Source: Lolium rigidum (lineage: Eukaryota > Streptophyta > Magnoliopsida > Poales > Poaceae). Taken from it: a stretch of DNA of 64,000 bases. The stretch is from assembly GCF_022539505.1 (NCBI RefSeq), contig NC_061513.1, positions 348,483,696 through 348,547,695 of the forward strand, in the 5' to 3' direction. The position numbers were made by a program, and so were the translations under genes. The notes below the pieces were generated by a model. It saw only the letters and a program-made list of their open reading frames with translations, was not told where the DNA came from and ran no database searches. Positions 35,708-47,565 of this stretch are shown here, one piece after another. Every line of letters begins with the position of its first letter. The first letter of the stretch is position 1.

Positions 35708-37409
35708 TGATGTCTACGGGAGCTTCTATTCTTGTAGACAGTGTTGGGCCTCCAAGAGCAGAGGTTTGTAGAACAGCAGCAAGTTTCCCTTAAGTGGATA
35801 CCCAAGGTTTATCGAACTCAGTGAGGAAGAGGTCAAAGATATCCCTCTCATGCAACCCTGCAACCACAAAGCAAGAAGTCTCTTGTGTCCCCAACACACC
35901 TAATAGGTGCACTAGTTCGGCGAAGAGATAGTGAAATACAGTGTGGTATGAATAAGTAGTAGCAACGGCACTGTAAAAGTGCTTTGCCCAGTGACAAGTA
36001 AACAAGCAGTAGTAACGCAGCAGTAGTAACGCAGTAAAACAGTAAACAAACAGCGATAGCAGTATTTAGGGACAAGGCCTAGGGATTAGACTTTCACTAG
36101 TGGACACTCTCAACATTGATCACATAACAGAATAGATAAATGCATACTCTACACTCTTGTTGGATGATGAACACATTGCGTAGGATTACACGAACCCTCA
36201 ATGCCGGAGTTAACAAGCTCCACAATAATGCTCATATTTTAGTAGCCTTTAGTGTAAGATAGATCAAAAGACTAAACCAAGTACTAGCATAGCATGCACA
36301 CTGTCACCTTCATGCATATGTAGGAGGAATAGATCACATCAATATTATCATAGCAATAGTTAACTTCGCAATCTACAAGAGATCATGATCATAGCATAAA
36401 CCAAGTACTAACACGGTGCATGCACTCGTCACCTTTGCACACATGCAGGAGGAATAAAACTACTTTAATAACATTGCTAGAGTAGCACATAGATAAATTG
36501 TGATACAAACACATTGCAATCATAAAGAGATATAAATAAGCACCTCACTATGCCATTCAACAAGTGAATAAGTATTCTGTGAAATATAGCCTAAGAGACC
36601 CACACGGTGCACACACTGTCACCTTTACACGCGTGGGGCAAGGAGTCTCCGGAGATCACATAAGTAAAACTCACTTGACTAGCATAATGACATCTAGATT
36701 ACAAGCATCATCATATGAATCTCAATCATGTAAGGCAGCTCATGAGATTATTGTATTGAAGCACATAGGAGAGAGATGAACCACATAGCTACCGGTACAG
36801 CCCCGAGCCTCGATGGAGAACTACTCCCTCCTCATGGGAGCATCAGCGGTGATGAAGATGGCGGTGGAGATGGCAGCGGTGTTGATGGAGAAGCCTTCCG
36901 GGGCACTTCCCCGCTCCGTGCGGGTGCCGGAACGAGACTCCCGTCCCCCGCATCTTGGCTTCGCGATGGCGGCGGCTCTGGAAGGTTTTCCGTATCGTGG
37001 TTCTTCTTATCAGGGTTTTCGCGACAGAGGATTTATATAGGCGAAGAGGCGGCGCAGGAGGGTCGAAGGGGTGGCCACACCATAGGGCGGGGCGGCCAGG
37101 GCCTGGGCCGCGCCGGCCTATGGTCTGGGTGGCCTGTGGCCCCCCTCTGGTCCTTCGCGGGTGTTCGGATGCTTCCGGTGAAAATAGGAACCCGGGTCTT
37201 GATTTTGTCCGATTCCGAGAATATTTCGTTACTAGGATTTGTGAAACCAAAAACAGCAGTAAAACAAAGAATCGGCACTTCGGCATCTTGTTAATAGGTT
37301 AGTTCCGTAAAATGCACGAATATGACATAAAGTGTGCATAAAACATGTAGGTATCATCAATAATGTGGCATGGAACACAAGAAATTATCGATACGTCTGA
37401 GACGTATCA
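35708..37409 (-). repeat. 3' LTR of Gypsy E
   Basis: TGATGTCTACGGG to GAGACGTATCA. Contains a TATA-like TTTATATAGG (about 37030-37040, minus-strand promoter) and a PBS-like block at 35963-35983. Confidence 0.93.
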
Positions 37410-37425
37410 GCATCCCTAAGCTTAG
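37410..37425 (-). promoter_or_regulatory. Polypurine tract of Gypsy E
   Basis: CTAAGCTTAGGGATGC on the minus strand, abutting the 3' LTR. One base differs from the G and H tracts. Confidence 0.72.
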
Positions 37426-39989
37426 TTCTGCTCGTCCCGAGCAGGTAAAACGATAACAAAGATAATTTCTTGAGTGACATGCCATCATAAACTTGATCAT
37501 ATTGTAAACATATGTAATGAATGCAGCGATCAAAACAATGGTAATGACATGAGTAAACAACTGAATCATAAAGCAAAGACTTTTCATGAATAGTACTTCA
37601 AGACAAGCATCAATAAGTCTTGCATAAGAGTTAACTCATAAAGCAATAATTCAAAGTAAAGGCATTGAAGCAATCACAAAGGAAGATTAAGTTTCAGCGG
37701 TTGCTTTCAACTTGTAACATGTATATCTCATGGATAATTGTCAACATAGAGTAATATAACAAGTACAATATGCAAGTATGTAGGAATCAATGCACAGTTC
37801 ACACAAGTGTTTGCTTCTTGAGGTGGAGAGAGATAGGTGAACTGACTCAACATAAAACTAAAGAGAAAGGTCCTTCAAAGAGGAAAGCATCAATTGCTAT
37901 ATTTGTGCTAGAGCTTTTATTTTGAAAACATGAAACAATTTTGTCAACGGTAGTAATAAAGCATATGAGTTATGTACATTATATCTTACAAGTTGCAAGC
38001 CTCATGCATAGTATACTAATAGTGCCCGCACCTTGTCCTAATTAACTTGGACTACCGGATCTTTGCAATGCACATGTTTTAACCAAGTGTCACAATGGGG
38101 TACCTCCATGCCGCCCGTACAAAGGTCTAAGGAGAAAGCTCGCATTTTGGATTTCTCGCTTTTGATTATTCTCAACTTAGACATCCATACCGGGACAACA
38201 TGGACAACAGATAATGGACTCCTCTTTAATGCATAAGCATGTGGCAATAATTATTATTCTCATATGAGATTGAGGATATATGTCCAAAACCGAAACTTCC
38301 ACCATGAATCATGGCTTTAGTTAGCGGCCCAAAGTTCTTCTCTAACAATATACATGCTCCAACCATAAAGGTGGTAGATCTCTCTTACTTCGGACAAGAC
38401 GGACATGCATAGCAACTCACATGATATTCAACAAAGAATAGTTGATGGCGTCCCCGAAGCATGGTTATCGCACAACAAGCAACTTAATAAGAGATAAAGT
38501 GCATAAGTACATATTCAATACCACAATAGTTTTTAAGCTATTTGTCCCATGAGCTATATATTGCAAAGGTGAATGATGGAATTTTAAAGGTAGCACTCAA
38601 GCAATTTACTTTGGAATGACGGATAAATACCATGTAGTAGGTAGGTATGGTGGACACAAATGGCATAGTGGTTGGCTCAAGTATTTGGACGCATGAGAAG
38701 TATTCCCTCTCGATACAAGGTTTAGGCTAGCAAGGTTATTTGAAACAAACACAAGTATGAACTAGTACAGCAAAACTCACATAAAAGACATATTACAAGG
38801 ATTATAAGACTATACATCGTCTTCCTTGTTGTTCAAACACCTTACTAGAAATTATCTAGACCTTAGAGAGACCAATTATGCAAACCAAATTTTAGCATGC
38901 TCTATGTATTTCTTCATTAATGGGTGCAAAGTATATGATGCAAGAGCTTAAATATGAGCACAACAATTGCCAAATATCACATTACCCAAGACATTATAGC
39001 AAATTACTACATGTATCATTTTCCAATTCCAACCATATAACAATTTAACGAAGATGAAACTTCGCCATGAATACTATGAGTAGAGCCTAAGGACATACTT
39101 GTCCATATGCTACAGCGGAGCGTGTCTCTCTCCCACAAAGTGAATGCTAGGATCCATTTTATTCAAACACAAACAAAAATAGAAACAAACAAACAGACGC
39201 TCCAAGTAAAGTACATAAGATGTGACGGAATAAAAATATAGTTTCAGGGGAGGAACCTGATAATGTTGTCGATGAAGAAGGGGATGCCTTGGGCATCCCC
39301 AAGCTTAGACGCTTGAGTCTTCTTGAAATATGCAGGGGTGAACCACCGGGGCATCCCCAAGCTTAGAGCTTTCACTCTCCTTGATCATAGTATATCATCC
39401 TCCTCTCTTGACCCTTGAAAACTTCTTCCACACCAAACTTTAAGCAAACTCATTAGAGGGTTAGTGCATAATCAAAAACTCACATGTTCAGAGGTGACAC
39501 AATCATTCTTAACACTTCTGGACATTGCTCAAAGCTACTGGAAGGTAATGGAACAAAGAAATCCACCCAACACAACGAAAGAAGCAATGCGAAATAAAAG
39601 GCAGAATCTGTCAAAAACAGAACAGTCCGTAAAGACGAATTTTAAAATGGCACCAGACTTGCTCAAATGGAAAAACTCAAAACTAACGAAAGTTGCGTAC
39701 ATATCTGAGGATCACTCACGTAAATTGGCATAATTTTCTGAGTTACCTACAGAGAATTAGACCCAGATTCGTGACAGACAGCAATGCTGTTTCTGCGCAG
39801 CAATCCAAATCTAGCATCAACTTTACCATAGAGACTTTACTTGGCAAAAAAACATGATAAGGAGAGGTTGCTACAGTAGTAAACAACTTCCAAGACACAA
39901 ATATAAAACAAAGTACTGTAGCAAAATAACACATGGGTTATCTCCCAAGAAGTTCTTTCTTTATAGCCGTTAAGATGGGCTCAGCAGTT
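37426..39989 (-). other. Non-coding 3' half of Gypsy E
   Basis: Close match to H 25179-27640 and to F. Central hairpin at 39280-39300 and PPT-like motifs at 39293-39308 and 39351-39366. No supported gene. Confidence 0.75.
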
Positions 39990-40728
39990 TTAATGATGCA
40001 CTTGCAAGAGATAGTATGTGAAGCAAAAGAGAGCATCCAGAGGCAAATTCAAAACAAATTTAAGTCTAACATGCTTCCTATGCATAGGAATCTTGTAAAT
40101 AAACAAGTTCATGAAGAGCAAAGTAACAAGCATAGGAAGATAAAACAAGTGTAGCTTCAAAAATTTCAAGACATAGAGAGGTGTTTTAGTAACATGAAAA
40201 TTTCTACAACCATATTTTCCTCTCTCATAATAACTTTCAGTAGCATCATGAGCAAACTCAACAATATAACTATCACATAAAGTATTCTTATCATGAGTCT
40301 CATGCATAAAATTATTATTCTCCACATAAGCATAATCAATTTTATTAGTTGTAGTGGGAGCAAATTCAACAAAGTAGCTATCATTATTATTCTCATCAAG
40401 TGTAGGAGGCATAGTATAATCACAACAAAATTTACTCTCCATAGTAGGTTGTACCAAAAGACCACTATCATTATAATCATCGTAAATAGGAGGCAAAGTA
40501 TCATCAAAGAAAATTTTCTCCTCAATACTTGGGGGACTAAAAAGATCATGAAAACCAGCCTTCCCCAAGCTTAGAACTTTCTATATCATTATCAACAATG
40601 GTGTTCAAAGCGTTCATACTAATATTACTACGAGCATGCAAATAAGATTTCATAGGTTTTTTAATTTTCGCATCAAACAATCCATGTTTTAAATCAGGAA
40701 ATAGAATAAGAAGCTCATTGTTGTCCAT
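39990..40728 (-). pseudogene. Acidic PPxYDDYND-repeat ORF of Gypsy E, one frameshift
   Basis: Homologue of 20714-21280. It starts MDNNELLILFPDLKHG at 40728 and changes frame at about 40560, where 'agccttcccc' has one C more than the D copy. It then reads IFFDDTLPPIYDDYND and related repeats to the stop at 39990. Its C-terminal extension is hydrophobic (LFYLPMLVTLLFMNLF, near 40085-40135), possibly a membrane segment. The homologous extension lies out of frame in D and F. No known domain. The frameshift may be real or an assembly error. Confidence 0.6.
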
Positions 40729-40797
40729 TATGCCAAACTAGTGTAAACAAGAAACAAAAAGATGCAATTGCAGGATCTAAAGGAAATAGCTTCGAGC

Positions 40798-40892
40798 ACA
40801 AACACACTGGCGCCAGAAAAGTATGTTACCAGGAACCGGAGTATGAGTGCCTTTTTACCTTTCCTCCTCGACAACGGCGCCGTAAAAGTGCT
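40798..40892 (-). promoter_or_regulatory. Primer-binding site of Gypsy E with PBS-like duplicate
   Basis: The true site at 40864-40882 reads CGGCGCCGTTGTCGAGGAG, three mismatches from the tRNA-Asp complement. A second copy starting 'ctggcgccagaaaagtatg' (minus-strand core CTGGCGCCAG) lies at about 40806-40825. The LTR-proximal spacer is AGCACTTTTA instead of AGCTATTTTC as in D. Confidence 0.7.
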
Positions 40893-42585
40893 TGATGTCT
40901 ACGGGAGCTTCTATTCTTGTAGACAAGTGTTGGGCCTCCAAGAGCAGAGGTTTGTAGAACAGCGAAGCAAGTTTCCCTTAAGTGGATACCCAAGGTTTAT
41001 CGAACTCGTGGAGGAAGAGGTCAAAGATATCCCTCTCATGCAACCCCGCAACCACAAAGCAAGAAGTCTCTTGTGTCCCCAACACACCTAATAGGTGCAC
41101 TAGTTCGGCGAAGAGATAGTGAAATACAGGTGGTATGAATAAGTAGTAGAAACGGCACCGTAAAAGTGTTTTGCCCAGAGACAAGTAAACAAGCAAAGTA
41201 GTAACGCAAGAAAACAGTAAACAAACATCGATAGCAGTATTTAGGGACAAGGCCTAGGGATTAGACTTTCACTAGTGGACACTCTCAACATTGATTACAT
41301 AACAGAATAGATAAATGCATACTCTACACTCTTGTTGGATGATGAACACATTGCGTAGGATTACACGAACCCTCAATGCCGGAGTTAACAAGCTCCACAA
41401 TAATGCTCATATTTTAGTAACCTTTAGTGTAAGATAGATCAAAAGACTAAACCAAGTACTAGCATAGCATGCACACTCGTCACCTTCATGCATATGTAGG
41501 AGGAATAGATCACATCAATATTATCATAGCAATAGTTAACTTCGCAATCTACAAGAGATCATGATCATAGCATAAACCAAGTACTAACACGGTGCACGCA
41601 CCGTCACCTTTGCACACATGCAGGAGGAATAAAACTACTTTAATAACATTGCTAGAGTAGCACATAGATAAATTGTGATACAAACACATTGCAATCATAA
41701 AGAGATATAAATAAGCACCTCACTATGCCATTCAACAAGTGAATAAGTATTCTGTGAAATATAGCCTAAGAGACCCACACGGTGCACACACTCGTCACCT
41801 TTACACACGTGGGACAAGGAGTCTCCGGAGATCACATAAGTAAAACTCACTTGACTAGCATAATGACATCTAGATTACAAGCATCATCATATGAATCTCA
41901 ATCATGTAAGGCATCTCATGAGATTATTGTATTGAAGCACATAGGAGAGAGATGAACCACATAGCTACCGGTACAGCCCCGAGCCTCGATGGAGAACTAC
42001 TCCCTCCTCATGGGAGCAAGCAGCGGTGATGAAGATGGCGGTGGAGATGGCAGCGGTGTTGATGGAGAAGCCTTCCGGGGCACTTCCCCGCTCCGGCAGG
42101 GTGCCGGAACAGAGACTCCTGTCCCCCAGATCTTGGCTTCACGATGGCGGCGGCTCTGGAAGGTTTTCCGTATCGTGGTTCTTCTTATCAGGGTTTTCAC
42201 GACAGAGGCTTTATATAGGCGAAGAGGCGGCGCAGGAGGGTCGAAGGGGTGGCCACACCATAGGGCGGCGCGGCCAGGGCCTGGGCCGCGCCGGCCTATG
42301 GTCTGGGTGGCCTGTGGCCCCCCTCCGGTCCTTCTCGGGTGTTCCGGATGCTTCCGTGAAAATAGGAACCCGGGTCTTGATTTCGTCCGATTCCGAGAAT
42401 ATTTCGTCACTAGGATTTCTGAAACCAAAAACAGCAGAAAACAAGAATCGGCACTTCGGCATCTTGTTAATAGGTTAGTTCCAGAAAATGCACGAATATG
42501 ACATAAAGTGTGCATAAAACATGTAGGTATCATCAATAATGTGGCATGGAACACAAGAAATTATCGATACGTCGGAGACATATCA
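40893..42585 (-). repeat. 5' LTR of Gypsy E
   Basis: 1693 bp, near-identical to 35708-37409; most differences are at CAG/CTG triplets. TATA-like TTTATATAGG at about 42210-42220; PBS-like block at 41151-41170. Confidence 0.93.
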
Positions 42586-42590
42586 GGCAA

Positions 42591-42689
42591 CCACACAATA
42601 GGGGGCGCGCTCCCCCTTGGGCCGCGCTGGCCACATGTGTGGGCCCCCAGGGCTCCCCTCTGGTGCCTCTCCGGTGTTCTGGAAGCTTT
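42591..42689 (-). repeat. Gypsy D 3' LTR, piece 3, with deletion junction
   Basis: Matches 45114-45212 of the intact LTR, then switches at about 42689 to internal sequence homologous to 39727 onward in E. The junction carries a short T-run shared by both sides. Confidence 0.8.
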
Positions 42690-43044
42690 TTCTGAGTTAC
42701 CTACAGAGAACCCTGCCCAAATTCGTGACAGCAAGAAATCTGTTTCTGCGCAGTAATCCAAATCTACTATCAAAGAATTACTATCAAAGAATTACTCGGA
42801 ACAACAATGCAATAAAATAAAGATAAGGAGAGGTTTCTACAGTAGTAACAACTTCCAAGACTCAAATATAAAACAAAATTGCTGTAGTAAAATAAAAACA
42901 TGGGTTATCTCCCAAGAAGTGCTTTCTTTATAGCTATTAAGATGGGCTCAGCAGTTTTAATGATGCACTCTCAAGAAATAAGAGTTGAAGCAAAAGAGAG
43001 CATCAAGAAGTAAATTCAAAACAAATTTAAGCCTAACCCACTTC

Positions 43045-43693
43045 CTATGAAAAGGAATCTTGTAAATAAAAAAATTCATGAAGCATAATGCAACAAGCAT
43101 AGAAAGATAAAACAAGTGTAACTTCAAAAATTTTGAGCATATAGAGAGGTGTTTTAGTAACATGAAAATTTCTACAACCATATTTTCCTATCTCATAATA
43201 ATATCCAGTAGCATCATGAGCAAACTCAATAATATAACTATCAAATAAAACATTCTTATCATGAGTCTCATGCATAAAATTATTACTACTCCCAACATAA
43301 GCATAGTCATTCTTATTAATTGTAGTGGGAGCAAATTCAACAAAGTAGCTGTCATCAAATATAGGAGGCATATTGTAATCATAATTAAATTTATCCTCTA
43401 TAGTAGGCGGCACCAGAAGACCACTATCATTATAATCATCATAAATAGGAGGCAAAGTATCATCAAAGAAAATTTTCTCCTCCATGCTTGGGGGACTAAA
43501 AATATCATGCTCATCAAAACCAGCTTCCCCAAGCTTAGAACTTTCTATATCATTATCAACAATGGTGTTCAAAGCGTTCATACTAATATTACTACCAAGC
43601 ATGCAAATAAGGTTCCATAGGTTTTTTAATTTTCGCATCAAACAATCCATGTCTTAACTCAGGAAATAGAATAAAAAGCTCATTGTTGTCCAT
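43045..43693 (-). pseudogene. Acidic PPxYDDYND-repeat ORF of Gypsy D, frameshifted
   Basis: Third copy of the ORF. Start MDNNE at 43693. A frame change around 43610 moves to the frame carrying SNISMNALNTIVDND, then IFFDDTLPPIYDDYND and a shortened second repeat (a deletion of several residues before 'SYFVEFAPTT'). A later frame change leaves the hydrophobic C-terminal part (LFYLSMLVALCFMNFF) in another frame at 42957-43181. No known domain. Confidence 0.58.
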
Positions 43694-43770
43694 TATGCCT
43701 TACTAGTGTTTAACAAGAAACAAAAAGATGCAATTGCAGGATCTAAAGGAAATAGCTTCGAGCACTAACA

Positions 43771-43930
43771 CACCGGCAATAGTGCTAGGAAATAGCTTAG
43801 TAGTCGGAGGATGTGAATACCTTTTACCTTACCTCCCCGGCAACGGCGCCAGAAAATAGCTTAGTTGCCGGGGTCCGGAGTGTGAGTGCCTTTTACCTTT
43901 CCTCCCCGGCAACGGCGCCAGAAAATAGCT
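43771..43930 (-). repeat. Tandem primer-site cassettes of Gypsy D
   Basis: Three consecutive, roughly 70-bp units, each with a '(c)cggcaa..g...aaatagctt' core: 43771-43799 (degenerate), 43832-43862 and 43902-43930. The last two both contain the full tRNA-Asp-type site (minus strand TGGCGCCGTTGCCGGGGAG). Only the last abuts the LTR. Confidence 0.8.
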
Positions 43931-45448
43931 TGATGTCTACGCACACTCCTTTTCCTGTAGACAGTGTTGGGCCTCCAAGAGCAGAGGTTTGTAGAGCAGC
44001 AGCAAGTTTTCCCTGAAGTGGATCACCCAAGGTTTATCGAACTCATGGAGGAAGAGGTCAAAGATATCCCTCTCAAGCAACCCCGCAATCACGATACAAG
44101 AAGTCTCTTGTGTCCCCAACACACCTAATACACTTGTCAGATGTATAGGTGCACTAGTTCGGCGAAGAGATAGTGAAATACAAGTGGTATGAATGAATAT
44201 GAGCAGTAGTAATGGCGCCAGAAAATAGCTTGCCGGCGTGCAGTTGATGGTAATAATATTGCAGGAAGTAAAGATGCAGTAAAACAGTAAACAAACGGTA
44301 ATTGCAGTATTTGGAAACAAGGCCTAGGGATCATACTTTCACTAGTGGACACTCTCAACATTGATCACATAATAAAACCACTCTACACTCTCTTGTTGGA
44401 TGATGAACACCATTTATTGTGTAGGGCTACAAGAGCACCTCAATGCCGGAGTTAACAAGCTCCACAACATTCGATGTTCATATTTAAATAACCTTAGAGT
44501 GCATGATAGACCAACACAATTATACCGAGTACTAACATAGCATGCACACTGTCACCATCAAGCTATGAAAGGGGGAATAGATCACATCAATACTATCATA
44601 GTAATAGTTAACTTCATAATCTACAAGAGATTACAAACATAAACTATGCCAAGTACTACATGATGCACACACTGTCACCATTACATCATGGAGGATGAAT
44701 AGACTACTTTAATAACATCACTAGAGTAGCACATAGATTAATAGTGAGACAAAGCTCATCATATGAATCTCAATCATGTAAGGCAGCTCATGAGATCATT
44801 ATATTGAAGTACATGGGAGAGAGATTAACCACATAGCTACCGGTACAGCCCTTAGCCTCGATGGAGAACTACTCCCTCCTCATGGGAGATAGCAGCGGTG
44901 ATGAAGATGGCGGTGGTGTCGATGGAGATGCCTTCCGGGGGCACTTCCCCGTCCCGGCGGCGTGCCGGAACAGAGACTCCTGCCCCCCAGATCTTGGCTT
45001 CGCGATGGCGGCGGCTCTGGAAGGTTTCTCGTACCGTGGCTTTTCCATCTCGAAGATTTAGGTCAGGGGGCTTCTTATAGGCGAAGAGGCGGAGTCGGAA
45101 GGGTTACGGGGCAACCACACAATAGGGGGGCGCGCCCCCACCTTGGGCCACGCCAGCCACATGTGTGGGCCCCCCAGGGCTCCCCTCTGGTGCCTCTCCG
45201 GTGTTCTGGAAGCTTTGTGGAATTATAAGATGTTGGGCGTTGATTTCGTCCAATTCCGAGAATATTTCCTTACTAGGATTTCTGAAACCAAAAACAGCAG
45301 AAAACAACAACTGGCACTTCGACATCTCGTCAATAGGTTAGTTCCAGAAAACGCATAATAATGACATAAAATGTGTATAAAACATGTGAGTATCATCATA
45401 AAAGTAGCATGGAACATAAGAAATTATAGATACGTTTGAGACGTATCA
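43931..45448 (-). repeat. 5' LTR of Gypsy D
   Basis: 1518 bp, TGATGTCTACGC to GAGACGTATCA, uninterrupted. It provides the template that shows K and E are insertions in the partner LTR. PBS-like block at 44211-44233. Confidence 0.92.
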
Positions 45449-45453
45449 GTACT

Positions 45454-46028
45454 ACTGTTGGTTTAGACCATGTGTTTTACACATTCTTGGATGTTGTTTA
45501 GTATGTAGGTTATTGTTAGTAAGTTCTTGGAGCCAATCATTGTTTCTTTTCATGGCTGTCATAAAAAAATACTACTGCTGTTGGTACTACTACTGTTGGT
45601 ACTACTGTTGGTTTAGATCATGTCATTTTTGTGCTGTTTTAATGCTAAGTTGTTGCAAATGAAAATGAAAAGTTCTTGTCTCTGGTTATATTTGTAAAAT
45701 GCTACTGCTGGTATTTAGTTCATTAGGTGGTGTTCTCAGGTTATATTTGTAAAATGATACCGGTGAAATGAAGTTGTCATATATGGTGATGGTTGAGATC
45801 TTGATGGTTATGGTGTAAGCATCAGGACAAGTGGATGTAGATGTGTTGTTGGAAATGCTATATATGGTTGAATTGTATATATATGTTTGCAGGGATTGAG
45901 TTGCTATTGAGTGCCGAAATGTCGATTCATTTCCGTTCCGGCAATTCTAGCACTCGGCATGACCAATTTTTAGCAAAGGTCATGCCGAATTTTTCCGTGA
46001 ATTCTAACTCCTTTTCATCTTCTATTAG
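45454..46028 (+). other. CACTA intron, last piece, with two candidate acceptors
   Basis: No gene. It has repeats of 'tactactgttggt' (45453, 45590-45625). Candidate acceptors are 'tatgtttgcag|ggattg' (AG at 45892-45893) and 'cttctattag|tgcaag' (AG at 46027-46028), 11 bases before the ATG. Confidence 0.55.
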
Positions 46029-47565
46029 TGCAAGCCACCATGGCGTCTCAAGAACAACTAGAGGAGCACTACAATAGGCACTTCTTTAGGACGGAGGAGG
46101 ATGCCGAGGCCGCTGGTGTTGGCGGCGACGAGGACCATGAGATGGAGGATGACTCTGGGGGTAGTGCCGACGAGCCAAGCGGCAACAAGGCAAGCGGCGC
46201 CGCCGGGGGTAGTACCTACGAGCCTAGCGGCGGCGAGGCAACCGGCGCCGACGGGGGTGGCGGTGAGACAAGCGGCGACGATCCTAGCGGCGCCGCCGGG
46301 AGTAGTGGCACCGGGACAAGTGGTTCCAAGAGGCCGCGGAAGGCAAGGCGCCAAAACACGGTCGCCACCGGAAGAGACACAATCAAAGAGGTGGACCCCG
46401 CCAGTGGTTTGCCGGTGGAGCCTGGGGATGTTGCCAAGGGGTACGGCAACCAACTGGCATGTATCCTCCGAGAGGTCATCAATCTCAACGAGACAGATCT
46501 CCGAGCTGAGAACAAAGCGCATTTGCGAGCCCAGCTCATTGCGATGTTGCACTCACGATACAAGTTCCTAGGCGACTACGCCTCCACTCATGAAACCAAG
46601 AACATTGTGAACTCACAAGCCCTCCTGAAGTTCCCCAAACACCTCAGCAGCTATAAGTACATGGTGCGGAAGCTGATTGCTGAGGGCAAAGGTTTCGAAG
46701 AGGTCCACTCTGCCTTTCCGCATGTCTCCTAGGCGGACTTTGATGCTTTTGTGGCAAATGAAGAGCTACAAGCGACCCAGAATCGCAAGTTGTGGGGGAA
46801 GGAAATGCGGGAGCTTAACATCGGCAACCACAACCTTGGGAGCCGTGGGTACGAGGGAAAGGAGCCCTATTGGGCGAAGGAGGACGAGGCGTATGTAAAT
46901 GCCGGATTGAGAACCCCTGGCTCAAGTACAAGGACCCGCTTGAAAGAAGATTCATCAGGTCCCGGTACCATAAGAAGAAACTAACCGGGGAACTTGTCAC
47001 GGACCCCAAGGTCGTAATCGACATAATTTGGTTCACGAATGACAAGAAGGTCCCTGTCATTGGAGAAAAACTCGGTAAGCAATTTACCGGTTTAATTAGA
47101 TCAAGTATCGTTCATATAATAGTAGCAACATTTCTAAATGGTTCACGTTTCTACCGCAGGAAGAAAGACAAAAACTTTCTCAATGTGACGAAGGCTCCTC
47201 GTCCGAGGCGTCCACGGGCAGGGTAGCCTGGGACAAGCCTCTCATACGGGTGCTAAACATCGTTAATGAGCATTCACCTACGAGAAGGCCGCATAGAGGC
47301 CGTGTGGCTGGCGCCGGTACATGCTACAACCATGGTCACTACGGCTTGTCGTCTGCGGCCGATAAAAATGCGCGTAATGAGAGGAAGCAGCGGGAGGCGG
47401 AGGAAATGAGGGACTCGATCCTAGCCCAAGTCCAAGCTGGTTTGGTACTGCAACTGGTACTGCAACTCAAAGCTTCACTCGTACCTGATATCACAGCTGA
47501 AGTCGCTGCTTCAGTCCAAGCTGATTTCAATGCTGTCGTCGCATGGTATGAGGGTGGCAAACAAG

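Larger units (their letters stand above)
35708..42585 (-). mobile_element. Gypsy E: non-autonomous LTR retrotransposon
   Basis: 6878 bp, structurally complete and nested in D. LTRs at 35708-37409 (1702 bp) and 40893-42585 (1693 bp), TSD ggcaa at 35703-35707 and 42586-42590. Polypurine tract at 37410-37425, primer site at 40864-40882. Only the acidic ORF (39990-40728) is present; there is no gag or pol. It is younger than D by nesting. Confidence 0.94.
32877..45448 (-). mobile_element. Gypsy D: non-autonomous element carrying two nested insertions
   Basis: TSD gtact at 32872-32876 and 45449-45453. Its first LTR is present in three pieces (32877-33452, 35105-35707, 42591-42689), split by K and E. 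The third piece breaks off at 'ggaagctt' and continues directly as internal sequence ('tttctgagttacctac'), so a deletion has removed the rest of this LTR, the polypurine tract and most of the 3' half. Internal remnant 42690-43930 holds the acidic ORF and primer site; the other LTR is 43931-45448. D lies in the intron of the second CACTA gene. Confidence 0.9.

Noticed and set aside
43902..43920. tRNA gene fragment (tRNA-Asp 3' end)
   Set aside because: Only the roughly 18-base complement at primer sites is present. No acceptor, D or anticodon arms flank any of these sites.
46058..46552. 164-codon minus-strand frame opposite the TNPA-like exon
   Set aside because: Antisense to a GC-rich coding exon, with no motif. 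The plus-strand frame has the correct ATG context and Transposase_24 similarity.
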